This document shows, piece after piece, positions 1 through 7,240 of a stretch of 10,437 nt of DNA. Position numbers and translations under genes: made by a program. The notes beneath the pieces were generated by a model, which was given only the letters and a program-made list of their open reading frames with translations, had not been told where the DNA came from and made no database searches. Source of the stretch: JAZGDL01 sp036477795 (lineage in GTDB: Bacteria > Planctomycetota > Phycisphaerae > UBA1845); the NCBI GenBank assembly GCA_036477795.1, contig JAZGDL010000029.1:1-10437 (forward strand), written 5' to 3'. Within the stretch, counting starts at the first letter, position 1; each line of letters begins with the position of its first letter.

Positions 1-1962
1 GATTGGCTGAACACCATGAAGGACTGGATGATCTCCAAGAAGCGCTTCTGGGGATTGGCCCTGCCCATCTGGGAATGCGGCAAGTGCAGCCACTTCGACG
101 TCATCGGCAGCTATCAAGAACTCAAGGAACGCGCCGTCGACGGCTGGGACAGGTTCGAGGGGCATTCGCCGCACCGCCCTTATGTCGACCATGTGAAGAT
201 CGAATGTTCCAAGTGCGGCGAAATCGCTTCACGCGTGCCCGACGTGGGCAATCCCTGGCTGGACGCCGGCATCGTGGCCTACTCCACCACCCGCTACAAC
301 ACCGACCGCGACTACTGGGACCAGTGGATCCCCGCCGACCTGATCACCGAATGCTTCCCCGGCCAGTTCCGCAACTGGTTCTATGCCATCCTGGCCATGA
401 GCACCATGATGGAGTTCGGTGCGCAGAAAAAACGGCCGCCCTTCAAGACCCTGCTGGGCCACGCCCTGGTCCTCGATGAGAAGCGCCGGGCCATGCACAA
501 GTCCGACGGCACCGCCATCTGGTTTGAAGAGGCCGCCGAGCAGATCGGCGTGGACACCATGCGCTGGATGTATTGCGCCCAGCCGCCCACCGTCGACCTG
601 CCCTTCGGCCTGCGGCATCCCGACCGGCAGGTCACCATCCAAGGTGTCGACGGTGTCCCCATCAGCCACACCGTCGACGGCGATCCTCTTTGCAAGGTCA
701 CCTCGACTCCCGCGGACGCCACCCGCCGCCGCGTGCTCATGTCGCTGTGGAACTGCTACAAGTTCTTCAGCGACTACGCCCGCATCGATCAGTTCGACCC
801 CGCCATGCCGCAGGTGCCCATCGACGAGCGGCAGGACATCGACCGCTGGATTCTGTCCGATCTGCAACTGGTCATTGGCGATGCGCGGCGTGCCTTTGAA
901 CGCTACGAGCTGCCCCCGGTCTGCCAGGCTGTCGACAAGTTCCTCAACAATTTGAGCAACTGGTATATCCGGCGCAACCGGCGACGATTCTGGCGGGCAG
1001 CGGAAGGCGGCATGCAAACCGACACCGACAAGCTGGCCGCCTATCAGACCCTGTATCAGGCGCTGGCCGAAGTCGTCAAGCTGGCCGCCCCGGTCATCCC
1101 CTTCGTCACCGAACACATCTATCAAAAGCTGGTGGCCAAACAGATCGAAGGTGCTCCAGCCAGCGTCCACCTGTGCGACTACCCCGAACCGGATGAAGAA
1201 CTGATCAACCGCGAACTCTCCGACAAAACCGCCGCCCTGCTCAAGTTGGTCTCCATGGGCCGGGCCGCCCGCACCGCCAGCAAGCTCAAGGTGCGCCAAC
1301 CGCTCGCCCGCATGCGCGTCCAGCCCGCGTCCGACCTGGAGCGCGACGCCGTCTTGCAGTTCAAGGACCACATGATCGACGAGCTCAACGTCAAGGACGT
1401 GACCACCGAGACCGACCTGGCATCGATGTGCACCATCACCGTTCGCAGCAACATGAAACTCGTCGGCCCCAGGCACGGCAAAGACGCCGGCCCCATCAAA
1501 AAGGCCCTTCAAACAGCCGATGCCGCTTGGGTCGCCGATCTGGTGGCAAGAGGATTACCCGTGCCCGCAAGAATCGACACCACGGTCATCGAACTGGAAC
1601 CCGCCGAAGTGATCGTCGAAAAGGATTACGGCGACGACTGGGCTGCGGAAGAGAACGCCGGGACGATCGTACTGCTGGACAAAAGGGTGACCAAGGCGCT
1701 CAAGCTCGAAGGGTTAGCCAGGGACGTCGTTCGGCGCGTTCAGAACCTCCGCAAGGACGCCGATCTGAACCTGGAAGACCGCATCACCCTCAGCCTGCAA
1801 ACCGACGACGCGGAGCTGACCGAAGCCGTCGACACCTTCAAGCCGTATATCTCCCGCGAGACGTTGGCCACGCTGGTGACCGACACGCCACTCGATACCG
1901 CCGCCTGCGCCGACGTCGCCATCGACGGCCGCAACCTGACCATTCAGCTACACCGCAGGTAA
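1..1962 (+). CDS. ileS: Isoleucyl-tRNA synthetase, C-terminal two thirds (5' end outside window)
   Basis: Cytoplasmic class I aminoacyl-tRNA synthetase that charges tRNA-Ile with isoleucine using ATP. The frame is open from base 1 to TAA at 1960-1962, about 653 residues; the HIGH motif and part of the editing domain lie upstream of the window. Visible landmarks are MISKKRFWGLALPIW (28-72), a zinc-type pair CGKC (76-87) and CSKC (208-219), then VPDVGNPWLDAGI and RNWFYAILAMSTMM, as in the catalytic core. The KMSKS loop appears as AMHKS (490-504). An anticodon-binding helical domain follows (about 720-1350), including NLSNWYIRRNRRRFW. The last ~130 residues, with DYGDDWAAEENAGTIVLLDKR and GLARDVVRRVQNLRK, match the DUF5915-like tail of the eukaryote-like (type 2) IleRS rather than the C-terminal zinc finger of E. 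coli-type enzymes. About 35 extra residues follow LPFGLR (about 613-720). The stop abuts an inverted repeat that may act as terminator. Confidence 0.95.
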   Translation, partial: DWLNTMKDWMISKKRFWGLALPIWECGKCSHFDVIGSYQELKERAVDGWDRFEGHSPHRPYVDHVKIECSKCGEIASRVPDVGNPWLDAGIVAYSTTRYNTDRDYWDQWIPADLITECFPGQFRNWFYAILAMSTMMEFGAQKKRPPFKTLLGHALVLDEKRRAMHKSDGTAIWFEEAAEQIGVDTMRWMYCAQPPTVDLPFGLRHPDRQVTIQGVDGVPISHTVDGDPLCKVTSTPADATRRRVLMSLWNCYKFFSDYARIDQFDPAMPQVPIDERQDIDRWILSDLQLVIGDARRAFERYELPPVCQAVDKFLNNLSNWYIRRNRRRFWRAAEGGMQTDTDKLAAYQTLYQALAEVVKLAAPVIPFVTEHIYQKLVAKQIEGAPASVHLCDYPEPDEELINRELSDKTAALLKLVSMGRAARTASKLKVRQPLARMRVQPASDLERDAVLQFKDHMIDELNVKDVTTETDLASMCTITVRSNMKLVGPRHGKDAGPIKKALQTADAAWVADLVARGLPVPARIDTTVIELEPAEVIVEKDYGDDWAAEENAGTIVLLDKRVTKALKLEGLARDVVRRVQNLRKDADLNLEDRITLSLQTDDAELTEAVDTFKPYISRETLATLVTDTPLDTAACADVAIDGRNLTIQLHRR

Positions 1963-1965
1963 GGA

Positions 1966-2065
1966 GAAAAAGGGGTCAGGCTACTTTTTCTCGGTCCTCT
2001 CCGGTCGTTTCTCACTGCAACTCACGAAAAAGTAGCCTGACCCCTTTTTCCACCCCTTTTTCCAC
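1966..2065. repeat. REP/REPIN-like inverted repeat with a 12-bp tandem duplication
   Basis: Bases 1966-1990 and 2026-2050 are perfect reverse complements over 25 bases; the core of the left arm reads AGGGGTCAGGCTACTTTTTC. They enclose a 35-nt loop, so a transcript could fold into a 25-bp stem. Just outside the right arm, CCCCTTTTTCCAC (2041-2053) is repeated at 2053-2065, a period-12 duplication of the arm's outer edge. The element starts 3 bases after the ileS stop and lies inside the 3' end of the opposing small gene. Two inverted copies of a ~25-base unit is the layout of REPINs, which are mobilised in trans by REP-associated tyrosine transposases; no such transposase is in this window. 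In place it may also serve as a bidirectional terminator for the two convergent genes. The repeat is directly visible; the REPIN label is inference. Confidence 0.75.
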
Positions 2066-2371
2066 CGTCGCACGTCGACGAAACTTCACCGTCAACCCAA
2101 TCAGCAACAGCATGCCCAGCGCAACCATGCCCCACCCAGTGACAGTCGGGGCCGGCAGGCAGTCTTTCTCCTCGCCTCGGCACGGAGACTTGATGCCCAA
2201 GAAGTTGGCCGGGCCGCTTAGGGCCAGACAGTCCTCTTCTCTGAAGCCCTCAGCGCACGTTCTGTCGGGAATTCGGGGGGACACACACCTTATCTCGAGC
2301 CCTGGAGGGGTGGACCACGATCGCCGGGCGTGAGGACGCGATTCGCGGTTGAGAATGCACGGGTTGGGCAT
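2012..2371 (-). CDS. Small protein with Cys-rich segment and IPTL-CTERM-like sorting tail, probably a remnant
   Basis: 119 residues, ATG at 2371, preceded by GGAGG (2380-2384) with an 8-nt spacer. Residues ~29-71 carry cysteines spaced as in the short Cys-rich units common in planctomycete surface proteins (TCAEGFREEDCLALSGP). Residues 72-100 form a C-terminal sorting signal: LPAPTVTGWGM, a hydrophobic helix VALGMLLLIGLTVKF, then RRR, close to the IPTL-CTERM pattern (IPTxSEWG, helix, RRR). Where the family usually has Glu before Trp-Gly, this protein has Gly. Such tails normally mark exported proteins for processing in the inner membrane, yet there is no N-terminal signal peptide, and an in-frame TGA lies 45 bases before the ATG. 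It is therefore probably the 3' remnant of a longer surface-protein gene, or a decayed orphan. Residues ~103-119 (VEKGVEKGVRLLFRELQ) are translated from the inverted-repeat element, which seems to have replaced the native stop. Confidence 0.6.
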   Translation of the reverse strand: MPNPCILNRESRPHARRSWSTPPGLEIRCVSPRIPDRTCAEGFREEDCLALSGPANFLGIKSPCRGEEKDCLPAPTVTGWGMVALGMLLLIGLTVKFRRRATVEKGVEKGVRLLFRELQ

Positions 2372-2379
2372 CTTGTGGT

Positions 2380-2384
2380 CCTCC
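2380..2384 (-). promoter_or_regulatory. Ribosome binding site of the IPTL-tail gene
   Basis: Minus-strand GGAGG lies 8 nt upstream of ATG 2371-2369. It fixes the start of the 119-aa frame, which cannot extend further because of an upstream in-frame TGA. Confidence 0.6.
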
Positions 2385-2424
2385 GAAGGTTGTCTCGTCC
2401 CGGGGCATGAAGCTCATCCATGCT

Positions 2425-2471
2425 TTCGGGCGACTATCTCACTACCATCCCAGGATAGCGGAACGCCCGAA
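2425..2471 (-). other. Hairpin in the gap between the giant gene and the IPTL-tail gene
   Basis: TTCGGGCG (2425-2432) and CGCCCGAA (2464-2471) are perfect reverse complements, and inside them CTATC (2434-2438) pairs with GATAG (2454-2458). The structure sits in the 170-base gap downstream of the giant gene on the minus strand. No T-run follows, so it is not a textbook intrinsic terminator; it may stabilise or attenuate the transcript. I see nothing else convincing in this gap. Confidence 0.3.
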
Positions 2472-2531
2472 GAAAGTAAAGGAGGCAAAGACAATGGGGC
2501 GAACCCCGCCGTGCCGATCGGGGGGGCCAGA

Positions 2532-2593
2532 AGAAACCCGCTTACGGTACGGGAAACGGGGTCGCCAAAACCGCTCCCAAGAACCGGGTTTCT
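2532..2593 (-). terminator. Possible terminator hairpin spanning the giant gene's stop codon
   Basis: AGAAACCCG (2532-2540) and CGGGTTTCT (2585-2593) are perfect 9-base reverse complements flanking 44 bases that contain the minus-strand TAA (2544-2542). On the minus strand the second arm runs into CGGGTTTCTTCT, a short pyrimidine-rich stretch but not a true T-run. The long loop makes it a weak candidate. Confidence 0.25.
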
Positions 2594-5500
2594 GAGGGAG
2601 TCACCAGAGGCTGGACCTGCTCGCCGGGGCCCGCGGCGTCATCGGAACCGTTCATTGCCGCTGCGACGGTGCCGGAATAGCCGTAGCTGCACGTCAACAG
2701 TTTTATGTCACTGACGCGGTTGATAAAGACATCGACCCCGTTGTCCGGGTTCGAACCCTGCAGCTCCGAACCCGGGATGATCAGCAGCCAGCGCGAGTTC
2801 CAGATGGACCGACCGGTAAGCTTAAAGCTGGCATCACCGGGCACTTCCCCCTCCACACAAAAATCCAAGAGTGGGTCGTCTATGAAGTCTTGGGCCGCGG
2901 TGGTCGGGATCAGCCGACGGCGGACCAACGCCTGCGGGCCACCGCTCAAGGCGTCCCACGGCATCCATTCGGGCTCTAGCAGATCGCTCTCGACGATGGA
3001 GAAGGGAAGGGGCATGGTCTGGTCGAGCAGTTGCCACTGACGGATGGGCGCCCCCTGGGTGGGGACGCGCATGAAGTCGGAGCCGACCGGGACCAGATAG
3101 ACGTTGACCTGTACGTTCAGCGGAGCGCCGGGGTAGTCGGCAAACCTGGCCCCGTAGGAGTGCAGCTTGATCGAGAAGAAGGTGGACGGCAGCGTTGCAT
3201 CGCCCATCGACTCTTTGCCGAACAGGTTGAAACCGGCCTGGATGGTGGTGCTGAAGGGGATGACGATGGCCGGATTCGGCGTCACCGGCGGCTGCAGCGG
3301 CTGACAGTACTGGTTGTACTCCTGAAACGTGTTCAGATCGTCAATGCGGAAGCCTTGCAGGGTGTCCTGCCACGCTGGGTCAAAGTCGGGCGTGTTGGGG
3401 ATGCGGAAGAGCTCCCAGCGCAAACTGAAGGTTCGCTCGAACTGGTCCGGACTGTTGAATCCCAGCTGGACCCGCAGGACGTCGAAGTTGGCCTTGAGAC
3501 GACCGAGGACGTCCGCAAGCCCGTTTCCAACGATCGGTTGCCCGCCGCCGTCCACCCGGCCCAGCAGACGCTCCCTGGTCAGGTCGGTCAGAAACTCGCG
3601 CCCGGCCTGGGTGTCGCTTCCCAGCAGGTTGGTCTCGTAGTCGTACGCCTTGGCTGTGAGGAACGCGTAGCGCGCCGCCAGGTCGAACTGGGCGCGGTAC
3701 TTCTGCAAGGCGTCGTTTCGGAAGATGCGAAAGGCCATGTCCTGATAACGATACTGGCTGACCTGGACGGCGGTCTGCTGTCTGAAGGCCGTGCGCTGTT
3801 CGAGCAGCCGCACCCCTCTGCCGATCGCGGATTGATAGACGCCCGTCGCCTGTTTGATGGCCTCCATCTGCATTAGGATTTCCAGTTGCAGGACCGGTGT
3901 TTCGCGGATGAGGTCCTGCACCATGTTGAGCTGCTGATTCTCCGCAAAGGTTCCTTCGAACCCCGCGATGTCGATGTCGGCCTGGGCCTGGGCGTTGGCG
4001 ATGAGCTGCTCAAATCCAAGCTCGGTCACCTCGGCAATGCCCGCCCCTACGTAAGCCAGCGTACCCAGTAAGACGCCGGCTGCTTTAGCGACGGCTCGCA
4101 GTGGGGCGGTAAAATCGCCCCCAAAGGTTGTCGCGCTTTCCGGAAAGCCCTCGGCGACCGCTTCCCCCAGCCCAACGGCTGTGTCACCGGCTATCCGGAA
4201 GCCGATCTGCGCCGTGCGGGCAGCTAAGATCGCTACGTTCAGCCCTATCTGCGTATTCAACGTTGTGTTCCTGACGCCCAGGATGTCGCTGTTGAGCTGA
4301 GTCAGGTCCTTCCAGGTCTGAAGCTCGCCATCGATCTTGTCCAGATGGATTTCGTAGGTTTCCAGGGCCTGCAAGTACCTGCCGGTGGTCTGCAGCAGTT
4401 CGGAGCGGGCCAACTGGATCTCGCCCGGTTCCAGACGCGTGGTCCAGCCCTGCGGCTTGATCAGACCGAGCCCGTCGGTGGAGACATTGTAGCGGACCGT
4501 GATGGTATCTTCGGTCACGTTACCGTCGACGTCGACGTCGACGGTTAGCTCCGTGTAGGTGACGTCGATGGTGGTGGTCCCTGACGAATCCTGCCCGATC
4601 AGTGCGGAGGGTTCCACGTACTCAAAATGGAAGATGTCCGGCCCGTCGTAGCCGGGCTGGTAGGTTCCGGCGGGGCCGCCGATGTCCTGGGGATAGGGGC
4701 GGCCGAAGATCTCGATGAGACGACCTTTGAAGTCCCGCTCGTTGTCGGCGACCAGGTTGGCGAAATCGTCGGACTGGTCCTGGGTGGCGCGGAGCCGGCG
4801 GCTGTTGTCGTTGGCGAAATCGAACGCGATCACGGCGTTGTTCAGCGAGACCAGGGCGCGTTCGTAAATCTGGTCGAAATGGGTCTTGCCCTGTTCGATC
4901 TGGCTGGGGTTGATCCCGAAGGGGACCACGTTGGTGGCCAGCCCCAGCGGGTTCAGACCGGACACGGCCTTGTTCACCGTGGACTGGATCTCCAGGAAGG
5001 CCCGGCTGATCTCCTCGATTTCGGTCACCGTGGTGCGGTCGATTTTTTTGATGGTGTTGGCGTGCTCGGGATCGTCATCGTCGTCGTCGAGCAGGGCGTT
5101 GACCGTCACCCAGTCGAAGTAGGCCCCCTGTGCGGCTCGTCGCCCCCATTGGACCACGCCCCAGGCGCGGTCGTGGTCGGTGTCGGGATAGTCGCCTTGT
5201 TGGGCGGGGTCGGCGCTGTAGAGCTGGCGGAAGGTGAGGGAGGTAATGGCGGCCCCGGTTCGGGCCTTTGCGGCGGCGGCCCGGGCGAACTTGCGCTCGT
5301 ACTGGAAGCCCACAGCCACGGGCTGCCCGGCCACCAGCACCGCCTCGGTGGAGACGATCCACTCGAAGACCGGATGCCGCAGCAGGCGGTAGAACTTCTT
5401 CATGGCGGTCAGGTAGTGACCCCAGGCGTCACCGTGTCCCTGGGGGTAGAGATTGAGGGCCTGCTCTACGTTGACCACCTGATAGTTGTTGGCGTAGGCC

Positions 5501-6798
5501 ACCGCCCCGTCGCTCAGGGTGAAGTTCCAGGGCAGGCGGTTGTAGACCGTGGCGATGATCTCACCAGTGACCGGGTCCGGGGTGATCGGTTGAGATTCAC
5601 TGCGGCCACGCAGCAGGGCCAGCTCCTCTTCCAGCAGGTTTGCCCTCTGGCCCTGGAAGCAGAAGAAGGAGGACGGGAACTGGGGTTCGGCGGCCTGGTC
5701 GAAGAGCCCGATGGTGGGATCGGCGGCGTCGGCGAAGGCTTCGTTGCCCAAGAGGGTGTAGAGATCGGCGATCTTGGAGGACACCAGCAGTATGGCCAGG
5801 TTGGCCGGGTCGAAGCTGATTCCCACGTCGATGCTGAACTGCCGCGCCCGGCGCAGTGCCGTCTCGTAGATCTCGATCAGGCCCAGGTTGTTGAGGTTCT
5901 CCGGGGTGCAGTTGAGGGCCACCGGGGCTTCGAAGCGGATGCCGGCCTGGCTGATCATGCTGACGTAGGTGGTGGCCGGGTTGATGTGGAAATCGCCGAT
6001 GCGCTGGTCGAAGGGGTTCAGTCCGCGGATAACGCGTTTGATCCATCCTTCGGCGAGCATGGGACCGGTCCATGCGCTGACCTGTGTGGGGTTGGCCTCA
6101 TTCCAGTCGAGCGATGAGAACCAGTCCTCCTCACCCTTACCGGCGTTGGGGCAGCAGTCGTAAGGACAATCCGCATCTGTGGTACAGCTTAGTCCGGCGT
6201 TTGACCCCTGACTGCACTCACCGTCGACGCACGCGGCTTGGCAAGGAGTGCTCGCCGGACAGGGGCATCCCCCGTAGCCGCGATAGCGAGCCCGCCACCA
6301 GCTATCCGCCAGGGTAAAGGGTGAGGCGCCGCCGATGAGAACCTCACGCAGCCCGCGGCCGTCTAGAAACTCGGTCGGAGGGTTGTAGTCGTTCCACGGC
6401 CCGTCCTGGGTTTCGGCCCATTGCCACTGGTAGATCAGGTTCTTGGGGAGGCCCCCGCCGTCGGCGGAATGCTGGAGCACCTGCTTTTCATTGAACGGAC
6501 AGGTGGGCACCAGCCCACTAATGCGGCCGGGGGTCTGCGGGCATTGGGCCCGCCAGACTTCGACACTGACCGGATCATCTGTGCAACTATCGTCGTTCTG
6601 AAAGGCCAGCGTGATCCACCCCGGCTGAGCCCCGGCGTCGGCGAGCGACACGAACTTTTGATCCGGCTGGGCCAGCGGTGTGGTCAATTGTTGGCGGGAA
6701 CTGGTGAATAACTGCTGGATCGCGTTACAGTATAGGGAGTTGCAAGTCGCGGGATCGCTGTCCAGCCCCTTGAGCAAGTCCCTGTCCCGTTCGCTCAT
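2542..6798 (-). CDS. C-terminal part (1418 aa) of a giant secreted LamG-associated surface protein; 5' end lost, probably pseudogene
   Basis: No enzyme motif is recognised. The sequence matches my recollection of the conserved C-terminal half of very large 'LamG domain-containing' hypothetical proteins of planctomycetes and other bacteria. Markers are PMLAEGWIKRV and LNPFDQRI (~245-270), YPQGHGDAWGHYLTAMK with FYRLLRHP (~450-476), GKTHFDQIYERAL, RLIEIFGRPYPQDIG (~692), and near the end SRWLLIIPGSEL with VSDIKL. Order from the N-terminus: beta-rich start; Cys-rich unit with NAGLSCTTDADC (~175-225); long alpha-rich core; an acidic run of six Asp (571-576); a helix ~790-850; an Ala/Gly-rich hydrophobic pair ~848-925; a long helical region ~928-1056; a beta-rich C-terminal domain ~1170-1376. 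The ATG at 6798 has no Shine-Dalgarno sequence. The 14 codons before it (AFVVEPPNLIFRGI) read as the same protein, so this Met is internal. The gene continues to ~7240 in another frame. Family assignment is from memory; coding status is clear. Confidence 0.72.
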   Translation of the reverse strand: MSERDRDLLKGLDSDPATCNSLYCNAIQQLFTSSRQQLTTPLAQPDQKFVSLADAGAQPGWITLAFQNDDSCTDDPVSVEVWRAQCPQTPGRISGLVPTCPFNEKQVLQHSADGGGLPKNLIYQWQWAETQDGPWNDYNPPTEFLDGRGLREVLIGGASPFTLADSWWRARYRGYGGCPCPASTPCQAACVDGECSQGSNAGLSCTTDADCPYDCCPNAGKGEEDWFSSLDWNEANPTQVSAWTGPMLAEGWIKRVIRGLNPFDQRIGDFHINPATTYVSMISQAGIRFEAPVALNCTPENLNNLGLIEIYETALRRARQFSIDVGISFDPANLAILLVSSKIADLYTLLGNEAFADAADPTIGLFDQAAEPQFPSSFFCFQGQRANLLEEELALLRGRSESQPITPDPVTGEIIATVYNRLPWNFTLSDGAVAYANNYQVVNVEQALNLYPQGHGDAWGHYLTAMKKFYRLLRHPVFEWIVSTEAVLVAGQPVAVGFQYERKFARAAAAKARTGAAITSLTFRQLYSADPAQQGDYPDTDHDRAWGVVQWGRRAAQGAYFDWVTVNALLDDDDDDPEHANTIKKIDRTTVTEIEEISRAFLEIQSTVNKAVSGLNPLGLATNVVPFGINPSQIEQGKTHFDQIYERALVSLNNAVIAFDFANDNSRRLRATQDQSDDFANLVADNERDFKGRLIEIFGRPYPQDIGGPAGTYQPGYDGPDIFHFEYVEPSALIGQDSSGTTTIDVTYTELTVDVDVDGNVTEDTITVRYNVSTDGLGLIKPQGWTTRLEPGEIQLARSELLQTTGRYLQALETYEIHLDKIDGELQTWKDLTQLNSDILGVRNTTLNTQIGLNVAILAARTAQIGFRIAGDTAVGLGEAVAEGFPESATTFGGDFTAPLRAVAKAAGVLLGTLAYVGAGIAEVTELGFEQLIANAQAQADIDIAGFEGTFAENQQLNMVQDLIRETPVLQLEILMQMEAIKQATGVYQSAIGRGVRLLEQRTAFRQQTAVQVSQYRYQDMAFRIFRNDALQKYRAQFDLAARYAFLTAKAYDYETNLLGSDTQAGREFLTDLTRERLLGRVDGGGQPIVGNGLADVLGRLKANFDVLRVQLGFNSPDQFERTFSLRWELFRIPNTPDFDPAWQDTLQGFRIDDLNTFQEYNQYCQPLQPPVTPNPAIVIPFSTTIQAGFNLFGKESMGDATLPSTFFSIKLHSYGARFADYPGAPLNVQVNVYLVPVGSDFMRVPTQGAPIRQWQLLDQTMPLPFSIVESDLLEPEWMPWDALSGGPQALVRRRLIPTTAAQDFIDDPLLDFCVEGEVPGDASFKLTGRSIWNSRWLLIIPGSELQGSNPDNGVDVFINRVSDIKLLTCSYGYSGTVAAAMNGSDDAAGPGEQVQPLVTPSETRFLGAVLATPFPVP
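4522..4545. repeat. 24-bp perfect palindrome of GTCGAC units
   Basis: Bases 4522-4545 equal their own reverse complement and consist of overlapping GTCGAC units between ACC and GGT. They lie inside the giant gene and encode TVDVDVDG on the minus strand. It is most simply a by-product of an alternating Val-Asp segment with biased codons. Confidence 0.6.
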
Positions 6799-6819
6799 GA
6801 TTCCGCGGAAAATGAGATT

Positions 6820-7240
6820 GGGGGGTTCGACAACGAATGCGGTCCGGCAACGATTCGGTAAAGCCGGCAGGCTTGCCGGCGAACAGGTGTGGGGGCAACT
6901 GTTTGAAGTCCACGCCCGTGGTGGACAGGACGACCGAGACCTGGTGACTGGGGTCGATCAACTTCACCCCCACGCTGTCATGCCGGGAGTCGATCGCCCC
7001 GCACTGACCCGATTGGTTGACGCTTTCGCCGATCCGTAGGGGGCGGGCACAGCCCGGGTCGTCCAGCCAGATGCAGTCCGGCGGTACCGGGGGCCAACTC
7101 GGGCGGTAGGTGATCGGCGTCGGGACGGTGGTGCCGGAGTCAAGCCACGGCTGACATCCCCCATCGGCTGCCCAGTTCTCGTACAGGAGGATATCCGCGC
7201 TGATACCTGCGGTTCCGTCGACCGCCCAGATGGCTCCTGA
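6820..7240 (-). pseudogene. Upstream fragment of the giant surface protein, out of frame with the main ORF and cut by the IS remnant
   Basis: Translating the minus strand from about 7240 gives ~140 coherent residues without a stop: GTAGISADILLYENW, then TVPTPITYRPSWPPVPPDC, LRIGESVNQSG, VGVKLIDPSHQVSVVLSTTG, DFKQLPPHLFAGKPAGF and ESLPDRIRCRTP. YRPSWP followed by an IGE motif, and later LPPHL, are landmarks I recall from the same giant proteins, just N-terminal to the 1418-aa part. The frame runs into the minus-strand six-C run (plus-strand G6, 6820-6825). With one C fewer, it would join as CRTP-NLIFRGIMSERDRD, straight into the main ORF. Upstream, coherence ends near 7228-7240 and a TGA follows at about 7270-7272, inside transposase-derived DNA. 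Earlier exported and LamG parts are absent from the window. The continuity is read directly; the single-base cause is inferred. Confidence 0.65.

Noticed and set aside
229..1512. Long minus-strand ORF of 427 codons opposite ileS
   Set aside because: Shadow frame of a high-GC gene. The plus frame is unmistakable IleRS and the minus product has no coherent motifs.
2494..2595. 33-codon plus-strand ORF (MGRTPPCRSGG...) preceded by AAAGGAGG with an 8-nt spacer
   Set aside because: The ribosome-binding-site match is good, but the peptide is low-complexity basic, has no recognisable family, and lies antisense to the 3' end of the giant gene. It is probably chance purine-rich sequence.
4627..6117. 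Long plus-strand ORF of 496 codons opposite the giant gene
   Set aside because: Composition is rich in Gly, Val and Asp, as expected from the antisense of a GC-rich gene. The minus frame carries the recognisable protein.
6863..6880. Hairpin GCCGGCA-GGCT-TGCCGGC
   Set aside because: It lies within the coherent coding sequence for FAGKPAGF of the giant-gene fragment and has no T-run, so I treat it as incidental to coding.
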